A DNA stretch of 64,000 nt from Hippopus hippopus (taxonomy: Eukaryota > Mollusca > Bivalvia > Cardiida > Cardiidae). The DNA lies in the NCBI GenBank assembly GCA_946811185.2, contig OX328096.1, positions 50,544,252 through 50,608,251 on the forward strand, given 5' to 3'. A program made the translations under genes and the position numbers. Shown here in pieces: positions 9,229-18,493 of this stretch. Below the pieces are notes generated by a model. It made no database searches and was not told the DNA's origin. It saw only the letters and a list, made by a program, of their open reading frames with translations. How positions within the stretch are numbered: the first letter of the stretch is position 1; each line of letters starts with the position of its first letter.

Positions 9229-9383
9229 CGTTTACAGAGGATTGAAAATTTTTAAAGAGCACGGACCTGGCGGAAAGCACATACATTTTTCCCATGCTAC
9301 GTTTCATGCTAATATAGCAAAAAATGTAGACAGAACAAGTCTTGGGGAAAAACAGAATAAAGAGCTCTATTGTTTTTTGAACT

Positions 9384-9393
9384 TTTATTTATT
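9384..9393 (-). terminator. poly(A) signal for the 206-aa/polymerase unit
   Basis: Minus-strand AATAAATAAA, two overlapping AATAAA hexamers, about 300 nt beyond the 206-aa stop. No histone-type stem-loop occurs between 9241 and 15606. Confidence 0.65.
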
Positions 9394-9404
9394 GAACAGA
9401 ACTA

Positions 9405-9689
9405 AACAATGAAACATTTTTTGCAATGCATCATAAAAATTTTCTTGACAATGAAAAAAATTTCTTGACAATGAAAAAATTCACAAGGAAACATTTTTTT
9501 TACAATACAGCATAAAAAAACATTTTCTTAACAATGAAAAAATGCACACTGAAATATTTTTTACAATACAGCATAAAAAAACATTTTCTTGACAATGAAA
9601 AAAATCACACTGAAATATTTTTTCACAATGAATTATTCACAATGAAAAAATCACACTGAAATATTTACAATACAGCATATAACAAATTT
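9405..9689. repeat. AT-rich tandem repeat in the 3' UTR of the 206-aa gene
   Basis: Four to five imperfect units built from ACATTTTCTTGACAATGAAA, TCACACTGAAATATTTTT and ACAATACAGCATAAAAAA. Confidence 0.75.
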
Positions 9690-10310
9690 TTACAATGCAA
9701 ATTCGCAAATACCACGAGTTTCACATTTGTCTTCATATTCCGTAATGTCTTTATGCAATTGGTCATACCCCAAAAACATTGTATACTCACTGTCCATATC
9801 GTCGAAATCTCGTAGTCCTAGGAATGGAGAAACATGTCTATAAGCGTCTTTTGTTGAAAGAGCTGAATATACTACTTCTTCTGTAACATCTCTATCAAAT
9901 AGAATATACCCTGATATGGTTTCCATTGTTTCTCCGTAGGAATGAACAGATCCTTTTTTGTAGCGTAAGTAAAAGTCAAATAGAACTGATTTCATTTTCA
10001 GAACGTTAAATGTCCATCGACTTGTGGATCGAAACAGTTTACTAATAACATTGTCTTTCAAACAGCTATCTGCTAAATAAGTTTTGAGAACGAGATCCAA
10101 GCCCGAATCGTCCACCATCATCGCAATAAAGTTGATTATAGCATACACTTTGTAGGATTTTTCTCCTTTTGCAATCCACTTAAACAATTTTCCCATCCAA
10201 ATTTTCACACAGAGAAATTTAATGTTAAGCTGTGTTCGTTCATCAAGTGTATGCTGTCGAACAAATTCTCCATAAATTTTTTCACGTAGTTCTATTGGTA
10301 ACGGCAACAT
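9690..10310 (-). CDS. 206-aa protein, unknown function
   Basis: ATG at 10310. The N-terminus MLPLPIELREKIYGEF resembles the start of an F-box (LPxELRxKIY), which would suggest a ubiquitin-ligase adaptor, but no second half of that domain is clear. The body is rich in aromatic and charged residues (KFLCVKIWMGKLFKWIAKGE) and contains FDFYLRYKKGSVHSYG and an acidic C-terminal third. It lies 80 bp downstream of the polymerase stop codon on the same strand, shares its poly(A) region, and may be co-transcribed with it. It occupies the position where other Polintons carry structural or packaging genes, but nothing resembles them. F-box suggestion is weak. Confidence 0.65.
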   Translation of the reverse strand: MLPLPIELREKIYGEFVRQHTLDERTQLNIKFLCVKIWMGKLFKWIAKGEKSYKVYAIINFIAMMVDDSGLDLVLKTYLADSCLKDNVISKLFRSTSRWTFNVLKMKSVLFDFYLRYKKGSVHSYGETMETISGYILFDRDVTEEVVYSALSTKDAYRHVSPFLGLRDFDDMDSEYTMFLGYDQLHKDITEYEDKCETRGICEFAL

Positions 10311-10389
10311 GATTGTTATTTTTTGACCAACGGCTAATATTTTTCCCGACTTACTTTGACTGATTGCTACACAACAATGTGATATAGAA

Positions 10390-13300
10390 TTATTTTCTCA
10401 AACTTTTATAACCATAGGGTAATGTGTCAGTACCATTTACAATAACTCTCTTGGTGTATACAGAGCGAAACGTTTTTGTTTGTGGTTCACTGGTAACCGT
10501 TCTATCTCTGTGTCTTTTAATTCTACAATCATACTGAATTTTGATTTCTATTGTGCGATCCAAAGCACATTTTGAATATGTATCGAAATTCACCACCTGT
10601 TTTGTATTGTAATCCAGAGTAATCCCCTTTACTTTACATTTGCTTATCTCTTCTCCATCTTTTGTTTTCATTTTGTAAGCATAATTCTTAGGCCCAAGCC
10701 CTCTGGTTTGAGTAATTTTACAAGCAGGCTCTTCATCAGTCCATTTTCCTAGCCGGCTGTTAATAATAGGAGGGTTCCATAATTCAGGGTCGTGAATGTA
10801 CATACAACTATCTGTATCGAAATACAGAACTCTATCTTTTAACTTTTCAAGAACGCTGTACAATTCCAACCTTGCATAAGCTGTTACGTAAGACCCTACT
10901 ACCACATTGGCTGTAGCGTGGGTGTCAATATGTTCCAACTTTGATTCATAGTTAACCAAGATGAATGGACAGTCCTCGTCAAAGATTTCTACATGCTTTA
11001 CAATGAAATTGGGCTTGGTGACTAATTCAAAATATTTAGACGGATCACTGATGTATTCCGTCTTGGACATTTTTTCACGCTGAGCTAATTTTCCCCAAAG
11101 ACAGTTCAACATAATCTTAGCAAATGATCTTCTCCCAGGATTTCTTTGAATACAATTTGGATCAAGACGAACACCTTCCGCCTTCTCATATTCACAAACG
11201 AACTGATCTTTTTCTGAGTCTGATTGACACCAATCTGGATAACCACTGGCTTCTTGCTTAATTTTCAAGAAATTGTCCACATAATGTTTAAAGAACTGAT
11301 CTGATACAGAATTGAAATGCCAAATTTCATACACTTGCAATAATCGATAACCACAGTCAAGAGCCTTGAATAATTCAAAAGTAACCCAAGTTCCGACCAA
11401 AGCCCTCTCTTCTTTACCATGCCTACAAATGCTTGAACTTTCTTCTGCACATTTCATACAGAGTGGAAACATCATTTTGTTGTTACAGTGAACTGGGAGA
11501 ACGGGGTGAAACAAATCAGTTGGAGGTAAAACTTTACATTTGATTAACCCCTCATATTGTCGAATATTGTTCATGTCAATATTCTCAGCAGACAAAATTT
11601 CTGGCTGACCTACAGGATAGGATTTGTGTTTACAAACATAAGGGTACAGAGAACAGATATCGATGTACTTGATTTCCTTTTTGGTTTTTTTTTCATCAAC
11701 ATCATAACCAATTTTTATTGCATTACATCTTCCCCCAGACAAACCATCCCTCGGATCGATAGGGTCCCAATGTGGATATAACTTTTCAATGAGTTTTTTG
11801 TACTCTTTATCCTTCATCTTAGCATCAAAATCGTGTTCCCAAATGTACACTACATTATAACCCATTTTTTTGATATCTGCTATACGTTCAAAAGTACGTT
11901 CGTACAATTCAGACATGGGTTTTCCATTAATAGGATTGATCTGTTTTCGATCTGTATAGCATACAGGACAACCATGGTAAAGATCGCCAAGAAATTCATA
12001 AACAGTGTTTGATTGACGGTGAAAACCATCTACACTATATCTCCCGATTTGAACTTCCCCACCATTTTTTGCATGCTGAATATTAATACCTTTTTCCTGA
12101 GCTACGCTTTGAACCCAGCGTATCGCTTTCATAGAAAAGCGACGTCTGGATGAGTCTTTGCTTGAAATGATAGCTATTTGATTTTCTGGCAAATATTTGC
12201 TTCGCCAGACCTTGTTACAGGCATCTGCAATGGTAATCGCCTCTTAAAATGGACAAATACCACCCTGCTCGATAAACAGCTTTCTGAATTCAGCACACCC
12301 TCGTCTAAGGATATCAACATCTGACCAACAGTACAATTCCATCTCCTTCTGAAAATTGAATTCCTCACCCTTTTGAACTTTGTCATTATACCAAACTATG
12401 AATTTTGACCTAGCCTCTTCAGACATTGAGTCGGGTTTGTAATAAGACATATCCAAGTAAGGTCCAATGTAACTCCAAAATTCATCTGTATTTGCCCAGT
12501 GAGGAAAGTAACCTTTTTTCATTTCTTGAAGACCAAATGTGGCTGGAAATTTTGCCAAACCAAAGCTCATGAAATTGAAAGAATCGATCAGACGTACACC
12601 ATTCAGCTCTAACTTCATAATATTGTTTCCATTCATGATCAATTTTGGAAGTTTTAACCCAACTTTGACAATATAGCCAAGAATGAACTGACCGTCATAA
12701 CCTTTGAAATTATGGGCAATAGCCGTGACTCCTTTATGATGTTTTGAAAAGAGCCACTTGCAAAATTGACTCAAAGTTTCCTCACCTTGAAAAATAACTT
12801 CTCTTCCTTCTTCAAATTCACTGCATGTAGAACAATGAAAATCAAGTGATTTATCGATACATTCATCACATGCCCTGTGTGCATTACAGTAATTCGGGAT
12901 ATGTACTCCTGTGTCTTGTTTGCATTCAAAATCAAAGAAAATAAACTGTGGTTTTTTGACTACAGAAGAACTCGTCTCGTCATCGCTGTCATGGTTCAAC
13001 TTGCTTTGGTAAGGCTGAATATAGCATCGATGAGAAAAGTTAACAATTCTCTTACAGATATGACACCTTTTCTTTCCATTGCAAACATGATTTTTCTTTC
13101 TGACAAGACATTGCACACCACATTTCGAACAGAGTTTCACTAATTCACAAATGGATTTCTTTTCTTTACCTTGAACAATTCTGTGATTTTCAAAGCATTC
13201 AGCACTAAAAAATCGTCTACTGCATTCACTGCAAACATATTCTTTAAATTCTGATGGACATTTTCCTTTGCGGTAACAACCTTTGCAGATATTTGAACAA

Positions 13301-14315
13301 GCATGACTTTCCCGGTGAAAGTAACCCACATCACAGAACTCACAATAATATCCACAACTAAAAAAACCTTTGATAGATTTGATGTAGTCATAATGGTTTT
13401 GATGAAAGTACAAATGTATGATCTTACTATTGGTTTTCACTTCTGGATGTTCAAATATTTTTTCCACTTTTGAATGCTGTTGATGAACTTTAATGACATA
13501 GCCTTTTTCATACAAGAATGTTTGAATTTTTTTGTATTCATCAATTCCTACAGGCTGTGTTGGTGAAACTCCAGCTTCATTCAACAATTTCTCAGCTTCA
13601 GTCTTTTGAAGAGGGAGGTTTGAACGACAAATACGATTCCATTTTCTATTCCATGCTCCGGTGTTTTCACGTTCACTGTAGCAAATTCCCACAACAACGG
13701 CTCTTGCAAAACATAGTTGGTCATGATCGCCAATTTGAATAATGGATTTTTTCTTCTGGGCAAAAACCTTTGAATCTAATTCTGATGATCCATATTTTCC
13801 GCTACCACTTGGAGGTATTGTATGTGTAATGTCAAATGTCATGAATCCGTCGCTTAAGACGAAATCTGTATTCGATTGTAGAACTCGTTCAATTTCATTC
13901 AGCATAGTTTCACCTTGCAACTGTTCTGTAGTTAAAAAAGGAATATGGATTCCCATTTCCAACGAAGGATGATTAATGGTAATTCTAATCATGTCCGTCG
14001 GGTTAGCATTTAACTTTCGAATGATTTCATGGGTAACATCGTCAAATAATCCAAGTAGTCTCTGAGGTGATAATTCTTCAAATTTCTTAAAACTCACCGT
14101 CAGCACATGTGATTCTGTTTTAAATTTTCTTGACTTCTTATTACCCTTTTCTGTTAAATCATATAGACTTTTCATGTCTAAGCTAGAGTTGATACTTTCA
14201 TCGTCACTATCACTTTCTTCTTTCAACGGTCTAGTTTTTTCTTTTTTGTTGGTGAAAATACCTCATCGTCACTTTCGCTGTCTGAATAGGTTATTATTCT
14301 TTTTCTTTTACCCAT
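10390..14315 (-). pseudogene. pPolB: protein-primed family B DNA polymerase, broken frame
   Basis: Replicative DNA polymerase of the Polinton/adenovirus type. The upstream part (to 12244) has a cysteine-rich N-terminal region (many CxxC pairs, about residues 285-420), then 3'-5' exonuclease motifs: ExoI FFDFECKQ, ExoII AHNFKGYDGQF, ExoIII YCWSDVDIL. The downstream part (12243-10390) has LSGGR, motif A DICSLYP, motif B KIMLNCLWGKLAQ, motif C YFDTDS and a TRGLGPKNY lysine motif, so all polymerase catalytic residues are present. Two breaks are visible: an in-frame TAA at 12246-12244 just after ExoIII, with the same frame continuing directly, and a frame change near 14223-14250, in an A-rich run, between a 30-codon ATG-initiated ORF (14315-14223, basic/acidic) and the main frame. 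No ATG opens the main frame upstream. Either this copy is a recent pseudogene or sequence errors/recoding are involved. Confidence 0.9.
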
Positions 14316-14370
14316 CGTTTTAGCTCTGAGTGAAAAGACAATAATGCAGGAAGTGAGAAAAACTAACAAT

Positions 14371-14405
14371 TTATATAACCTCTTCATTGCAACAGTGTAT
14401 AAATA
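14371..14405. promoter_or_regulatory. divergent TATA promoters, polymerase (-) and 282-aa gene (+)
   Basis: Plus-strand TATAAATA at 14398-14405 lies about 70 nt before the 282-aa ATG; minus-strand TATATAA at about 14371-14377 lies about 55 nt before the ATG at 14315. The ~30 bp between them is a compact bidirectional promoter. It lacks the CRE block of the small genes. Confidence 0.6.
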
Positions 14406-14473
14406 GAGACGACAGTTGTGAAAATCTAATCATTCTTCTGTTCAATCTCAGACAGTACAGTTGATAAAAGAAT

Positions 14474-15322
14474 ATGAGCGAATTCAAGCTGCAAAATACA
14501 TCACCACTTAGAAGGAGGGTGCATCTGTATGTTAATCCATACACCTACGATTATGAAGTCAGCAATATTCCATCAAAGTATCATGTTAAACATATTGGAA
14601 ACTACGTGGGATCATTTTTATCCCACCAACATTTAGAAGAAAAAGATGTTTACCGTACTACCAGATACAGAGTTTTGGATCAAGCGACGGTCGACAAACG
14701 ATATGGCGTGAATGGCGTGAGAACAAATATTTGTTTTACATGCAACGAAGCAGGACATTGGGCCAAAGAATGCCCAAAAAAAGAAAATCAGACAGGAACA
14801 TTTGTTTTTGTCTACGTGAATCCACACAGTCATGACATCGAAATTTTACCATCGTTTTACAATGATACCGCTCTCCAACATATGAAATTCGTCGGGACAC
14901 TAAATTCATTCTGCAGTGAAAATACATGGAAAAAAAGTTCACCACAAGCTACATCATCCATTGAAACTCAGACCGTAGACATGCAGAGCGACACAATGGA
15001 TATCAGCGATTCAGAAATCTGCAAAATAACAGAACAGGTAGAGAAAAAAATATCTACAAATGATAATCTAAGAAAACAACAAACTTTGGACCTAAAAAAC
15101 AACGAATTTTCTGCAGAACCGGGTTGTTCGTACGGAGAGGAAAAACAGCAAAACAACGAAAAGAAGAAAAAACGAGTAACAAAGAACTGTTTCTTTTGCA
15201 AATCAACAAAACACAAGGGTAAAATCTGTCCAGATATGGTATTAAAAACCAACGAAAGGGGAAGAAAACCTAAAATCAAATGTGAATCTGACAACCCGAA
15301 GAAAAAAAGAAAAACATACTGA
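14474..15322 (+). CDS. 282-aa double zinc-knuckle protein
   Basis: Contains two exact CX2CX4HX4C zinc knuckles: CFTCNEAGHWAKEC at about residue 87 and CFFCKSTKHKGKIC at about residue 240. It also has an internal duplication of a ~35-residue module: YVNPYTYDYEV...HVKHIGNYVGSF near residues 19-48 and YVNPHSHDIEI...HMKFVGTLNSF near residues 114-145. A serine/threonine-rich linker follows, and the C-terminus is strongly basic (nuclear signal). Zinc knuckles bind single-stranded nucleic acid, so a nucleocapsid-like or replication-accessory role is plausible (inference). It is divergent from and faces away from the polymerase, and ends at an AATAAA signal, not a stem-loop. Confidence 0.8.
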   Translation: MSEFKLQNTSPLRRRVHLYVNPYTYDYEVSNIPSKYHVKHIGNYVGSFLSHQHLEEKDVYRTTRYRVLDQATVDKRYGVNGVRTNICFTCNEAGHWAKECPKKENQTGTFVFVYVNPHSHDIEILPSFYNDTALQHMKFVGTLNSFCSENTWKKSSPQATSSIETQTVDMQSDTMDISDSEICKITEQVEKKISTNDNLRKQQTLDLKNNEFSAEPGCSYGEEKQQNNEKKKKRVTKNCFFCKSTKHKGKICPDMVLKTNERGRKPKIKCESDNPKKKRKTY

Positions 15323-15377
15323 GTGAAAAAAGATTTCAACACAATATTGAATTTAAACAAAAAAGACTGACTTGATT

Positions 15378-15455
15378 TTTTCATTCATTTTTGTCTTTAC
15401 AGTTCATTCATTTTTGTCTTTACAGTTCATTCATTTTTTGTCTTTTACAGTTCAT
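15378..15455 (+). repeat. short 3' UTR direct repeat
   Basis: TTCATTCATTTTTGTCTTTACAG occurs three times in a row with small variations (TTTTGTCTTTACAGTTCATT core) after the 282-aa stop codon. Confidence 0.75.
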
Positions 15456-15491
15456 GACTTGATTTTTTCATTGTACATAAGTTCTTTTGAA

Positions 15492-15497
15492 AATAAA
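15492..15497 (+). terminator. poly(A) signal of the 282-aa gene
   Basis: AATAAA, about 170 nt after the stop codon. The next minus-strand transcript ends at the stem-loop at 15607, so the two convergent units are well separated. Confidence 0.65.
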
Positions 15498-15606
15498 AAA
15501 ACATGAAAATAATTACTTCTTACTTTTGACTTTTTCTAGTTTTGACTGTAAGTCTTTTTACTTTTGACAATTTTGAAGAAAGAAAGATCTTTTCTTGGAG
15601 ATGGTT

Positions 15607-15622
15607 AGCCCTGAAAAGGGCT
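15607..15622 (-). terminator. histone-type stem-loop after the 68-aa gene
   Basis: Minus-strand AGCCCTTTTCAGGGCT, 31 nt after the stop codon, followed by AACCATCTCCAAGAAAAGATC. Here the downstream purine element reads CAAGAAAAGA, very close to the CAAGAAAGA histone downstream element of sea urchins. Confidence 0.85.
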
Positions 15623-15653
15623 TTTTAAAAGGATTTCACGACAACATCGAGCT

Positions 15654-15860
15654 CTACGACTCCTCCACCCGATCCGCTGGGGTGATTTCACACCCACAGT
15701 GTTCACAGCAAGTCGATGAACCTTCATCATCATCGTAAAATCCTTCATCTGTATCTGGACAGTTATGTTTCTGTCCAAGATACTCAAGTATGGCAAAACA
15801 TTTCCCACACTCTATCTGGCATCTGCTTGCGCAGTGAGGGCACACAAGAATTCGAACCAT
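15654..15860 (-). CDS. 68-aa zinc-ribbon-like protein
   Basis: ATG at 15860. Eleven cysteines in 68 residues: CPHCASRCQIECGKC near the N-terminus, then an acidic DTDEGFYDDDEG stretch, then CCEHCGC near the C-terminus. Paired CxxC motifs before and after a spacer suggest one or two zinc ribbons, which in small viral proteins often act in transcription or protein interaction (inference). It sits under a CRE/TATA promoter of the same class as the 73- and 106-aa genes and ends in a histone-type stem-loop. It is divergent from the 257-aa gene. No named family recognised. Confidence 0.75.
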   Translation of the reverse strand: MVRILVCPHCASRCQIECGKCFAILEYLGQKHNCPDTDEGFYDDDEGSSTCCEHCGCEITPADRVEES

Positions 15861-15899
15861 CCTGGAACAAATATGTTTTTATGTAAAAAGATTGGCGGA

Positions 15900-15945
15900 T
15901 TTTATAGCTTTACAGGAGGATTGAACTAGTTGACCCATGACGTCA
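15900..15945 (-). promoter_or_regulatory. CRE + TATA promoter of the 68-aa gene
   Basis: TGACGTCA at 15938-15945, TATAAAA at 15900-15906, joined by a GGTCAACTAGTTCAATCC block identical to the other CRE promoters. About 40 nt separate TATA from the ATG. The region 15946-16094 between this and the 257-aa TATA box is a shared divergent control region. Confidence 0.8.
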
Positions 15946-16094
15946 TTTTCTCCTATGTTTTTCCCGCGTCGGCGTTTCATTAACATTGTGCAATCAAATC
16001 GATGGTTATATCGGTGTTTTTTCACCACTCCTAATTCAGTGTCACACAGTACGCGCCAGGTACGCGCTCTTAAATTTTCAATCCTCTGTAAACG

Positions 16095-16101
16095 TATAAA
16101 A
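16095..16101 (+). promoter_or_regulatory. TATA box of the 257-aa gene
   Basis: CGTATAAAATGCAGCGTTATT followed by a ~95-nt leader homologous to that of the 101-aa gene on the opposite arm. This promoter type lacks TGACGTCA of its own but lies about 150 bp from the CRE of the 68-aa gene. Confidence 0.75.
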
Positions 16102-16192
16102 TGCAGCGTTATTTTTATACAATCATCATTTCTTTGACTCTCAGCTAACGATCACTTCGAAAGCAGTATCAATATTCGGAAGCAGTTTCAAT

Positions 16193-16966
16193 ATGAAGCA
16201 CAACTTAGATGAAATCAACTTGGACGATTTCCCAACAGTGGAAAACAATGGAGACGTTCTTTCATCAATTATAAATTCGACAATCATCAATCCACCAACG
16301 GTGTTGGACAACATTTGTGAAGAGATGAAACAGTTAAATTCAAAACAAGATGCCATGATGACTCGGATCTTAGAACAACTGGAGACTTTAAACAGGCATT
16401 TGGAGGAAATTAAAACTTTAAACACAAACACCGAGCAGCTCAGTAAAAATATCGAGGTACTACGCCAACAGGGTCAGTGCATTTCAACAGTTCCTGTGAA
16501 GATCCCTGTGGAGTTTGACTTTGATAAAACCAATCTTCACAAGTTAGTGGACTCTATCGTAAGTGTTGTGAAGAAAAATCAACCAAAGAAAAAACAACCA
16601 GAGGAAAAACAACCAAGAAAAACAACAAAACGGAAATCTAAGGAAGACGACAGTCATCTCCACAAGAAACAGCGAGTTGATCAAAAGTCAACTACACCAA
16701 TAATGACAGGCCAGGGCAAATACGGGAAAAACATTGATAATCACGTTGATTTCAAGATCCCGAAAAAGCCAAAGACAGAGGAAAAACAACCAAGAAAAAC
16801 AACAAAACGGAAATCTGAGGAAGACGATAGTCATCTCCACAAGAAACAGCGAGTTGATCAAAAGCCAACTACACCAATAATGACAGGCCAGGGCAAATAC
16901 GGGAAAAACATTGATAATCACGTTGATTTCAAGATCCCGAAAAAGCCAAAGAAAAGCTGTCGGTAG
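16193..16966 (+). CDS. 257-aa coiled-coil protein with duplicated basic tail
   Basis: ATG at 16193. Residues about 38-100 form a predicted coiled coil (EEMKQLNSKQDAMMTRILEQ, then LETLNRHLEEIKTLN). The C-terminal half is lysine-rich and consists of two nearly identical tandem copies of a 59-residue unit containing RKTTKRKS, EDDSHLHKKQRVDQK, TPIMTGQGKYGKN and HVDFKIPKKPK. The two DNA copies differ at only a few bases, so the duplication is recent. Several KKxK/KRK clusters are nuclear-localisation-like. Function unknown; oligomerising DNA-binding protein is an inference. Ends 23 nt before a pair of histone-type stem-loops. Confidence 0.8.
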   Translation: MKHNLDEINLDDFPTVENNGDVLSSIINSTIINPPTVLDNICEEMKQLNSKQDAMMTRILEQLETLNRHLEEIKTLNTNTEQLSKNIEVLRQQGQCISTVPVKIPVEFDFDKTNLHKLVDSIVSVVKKNQPKKKQPEEKQPRKTTKRKSKEDDSHLHKKQRVDQKSTTPIMTGQGKYGKNIDNHVDFKIPKKPKTEEKQPRKTTKRKSEEDDSHLHKKQRVDQKPTTPIMTGQGKYGKNIDNHVDFKIPKKPKKSCR

Positions 16967-16989
16967 AGAAAAAACACAGCCTCCAAAAC

Positions 16990-17029
16990 AGTCCTTTTCA
17001 GGGCTAACCCAACAGTTCTTTTCAGAGCT
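16990..17029 (+). terminator. two tandem histone-type stem-loops after the 257-aa gene
   Basis: AGTCCTTTTCAGGGCT (16990-17005) and AGTTCTTTTCAGAGCT (17014-17029), each with a single T-G wobble in the stem and a TTTC loop, each followed by AACCCAACAG. A GAAAG element follows at about 17055. Confidence 0.8.
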
Positions 17030-17159
17030 AACCCAACAGTCACCATTTACCACGAAAGTTCTATCTTTCTTCAAATTGTCATTTCTTCAAATTGTCAAAC
17101 TTCTTTCTTTTAGAAGAGTTACACTCCAAAGAGTTACACTCCAAAGAACCACACTCCAG

Positions 17160-17855
17160 AGAGTAAAAAAACTCAGAAAAAAGTCTAAGTCCAACTTAGT
17201 GTTCAGGCTTTTAGAGAGAGAAAATCATTCATAGGTGAAGAAAAAAACTAAGTCCAACTCAGTGCTCAAGCTTTTAGAAAGAGAAATCATTCGTAGGATG
17301 AAAAAACTAAGTCCAACTCAATGGTTAGGCTTTTAGAGAGAAACCACTTAAAGGCCAAGTAGTGGATAGAAGTAAACAATAAAGCAATCCTAATAGCATA
17401 TGGGTAAAAAAACTAAGTCAAACTCAGTGCTCAGGCTTTTAGAGAGAGAAATCATCCATAGATGCAGAAAAAACTAAGTTCAACTCAATGGTCAGGCATT
17501 TAGAAAGAGAAATCATTCATAGATGCAGAAAAACTAAGTCCAACTCAATGGTCAGGGTTTTAGAGAGAGAAATCATCCATAGGGTGAAAAAAACTAAGTT
17601 CAACTCAGTGCTCAGACTTTTTTAGAGAGAAACCACTTAAAGGCCAAGTAGTGGATAGAAGTAAACAATAAAGCAATCCTAATAGCATATGGGTAAAAAA
17701 ACTAAGTCAACTCAATGGTCAGGCTTTTTAGAGAGAGAAATCATCCATAGATGCAGAAAAAACTAAGTTCAACTCAGTGCTCAGGCTTTTAGAGAGAAAA
17801 AATCATCCATAGATACAGAAAAAAACTAAGTCCAACTCAGTGATATAGGGATAAA
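17160..17855. repeat. ~57-bp tandem repeat array, inner right
   Basis: About eleven units carrying AACTAAGTCCAACTCAGTGC and TTTTAGAGAGAGAAATCATC; two units carry the insert AATAAAGCAATCCTAATAGC, versus one in the left inner array. Confidence 0.85.
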
Positions 17856-18076
17856 ATAAAAAAAAAAAAAAAAAAAGCCTAAAAAAGTGATCCATTGCAC
17901 ATATAACACAGTAAACTCTTGATTAATTTTTCTCATTCACCATTAACTTTTTGTAAAAGCTGAGTCAGTATCTCACAATGTTTGGATTGACATTTTTTTC
18001 CCTCTCATAGCTCTTCTGGTTAGAAGAAAGAGAACGTTTCAAATATATCAGGTATAAAATTACCCATCTAATAAAA

Positions 18077-18163
18077 ATGCTAAATAGAATGGAAACAATG
18101 GAAAAGAAAGAGAGGAGGATAAAAGTGTATTCTGCACAAAAAAGCAACCCTTTTCAGGGCTAG
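18077..18163 (+). other. 28-codon ORF running into an orphan stem-loop
   Basis: ATG at 18077 opens a 28-codon frame (MLNRMETMEKKERR at its start) whose TAG stop lies at the end of the histone-type stem-loop at 18146-18161. A TATAAAA sits at about 18054. The left mirror differs by one substitution (M5 to V). It could be a sixth, minimal cassette, a non-coding RNA unit, or decay product; I cannot tell. Confidence 0.3.
18146..18161 (+). terminator. orphan histone-type stem-loop, right
   Basis: AACCCTTTTCAGGGCT with one wobble pair; mirror of 7143-7158. Confidence 0.6.
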
Positions 18164-18398
18164 CTATCTTAAATAAACATCTTTCTTTTCATTTTGTCAG
18201 AAGACTCATAATCAAAAAAGTCATAGGATAGTCAAACTCTAGTTATTTCTAACCCGAACAAGAAAATGTAACAAAACTATAGATTGGTCAACAATAAAAC
18301 ATTTAGTATTAGAAAAACAACGATAATTCTGATTGGATAACATTAATTTGGAGCCAAAACAGCATGAAACGCCGACGCGGGAAAAACATAGGAGAAAA

Positions 18399-18444
18399 TG
18401 ACGTCATGGGTCAACTAGTTCAATCCGTCTGAAAAGCTATAAAA
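18399..18444 (+). promoter_or_regulatory. CRE + TATA promoter of the right 73-aa gene
   Basis: GATTGGATAAC (CCAAT box, about 18334), TGACGTCA at 18399-18406, TATAAAA at 18438-18444, then CCCAGCGTTATTT and the ATG at 18494. Confidence 0.85.
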
Positions 18445-18493
18445 CCCAGCGTTATTTCCCGCACATCGTTCATTTTCTTCGAGTTGCTGTAAT

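Noticed and set aside
12877..13972. Plus-strand ORFs inside the polymerase region
   Set aside because: Shadows of the polymerase frame on the opposite strand.
15605..15808. Alternative 67-codon minus frame overlapping the 68-aa gene
   Set aside because: Overlaps the stem-loop, begins inside the zinc-ribbon frame and lacks its cysteine pattern.
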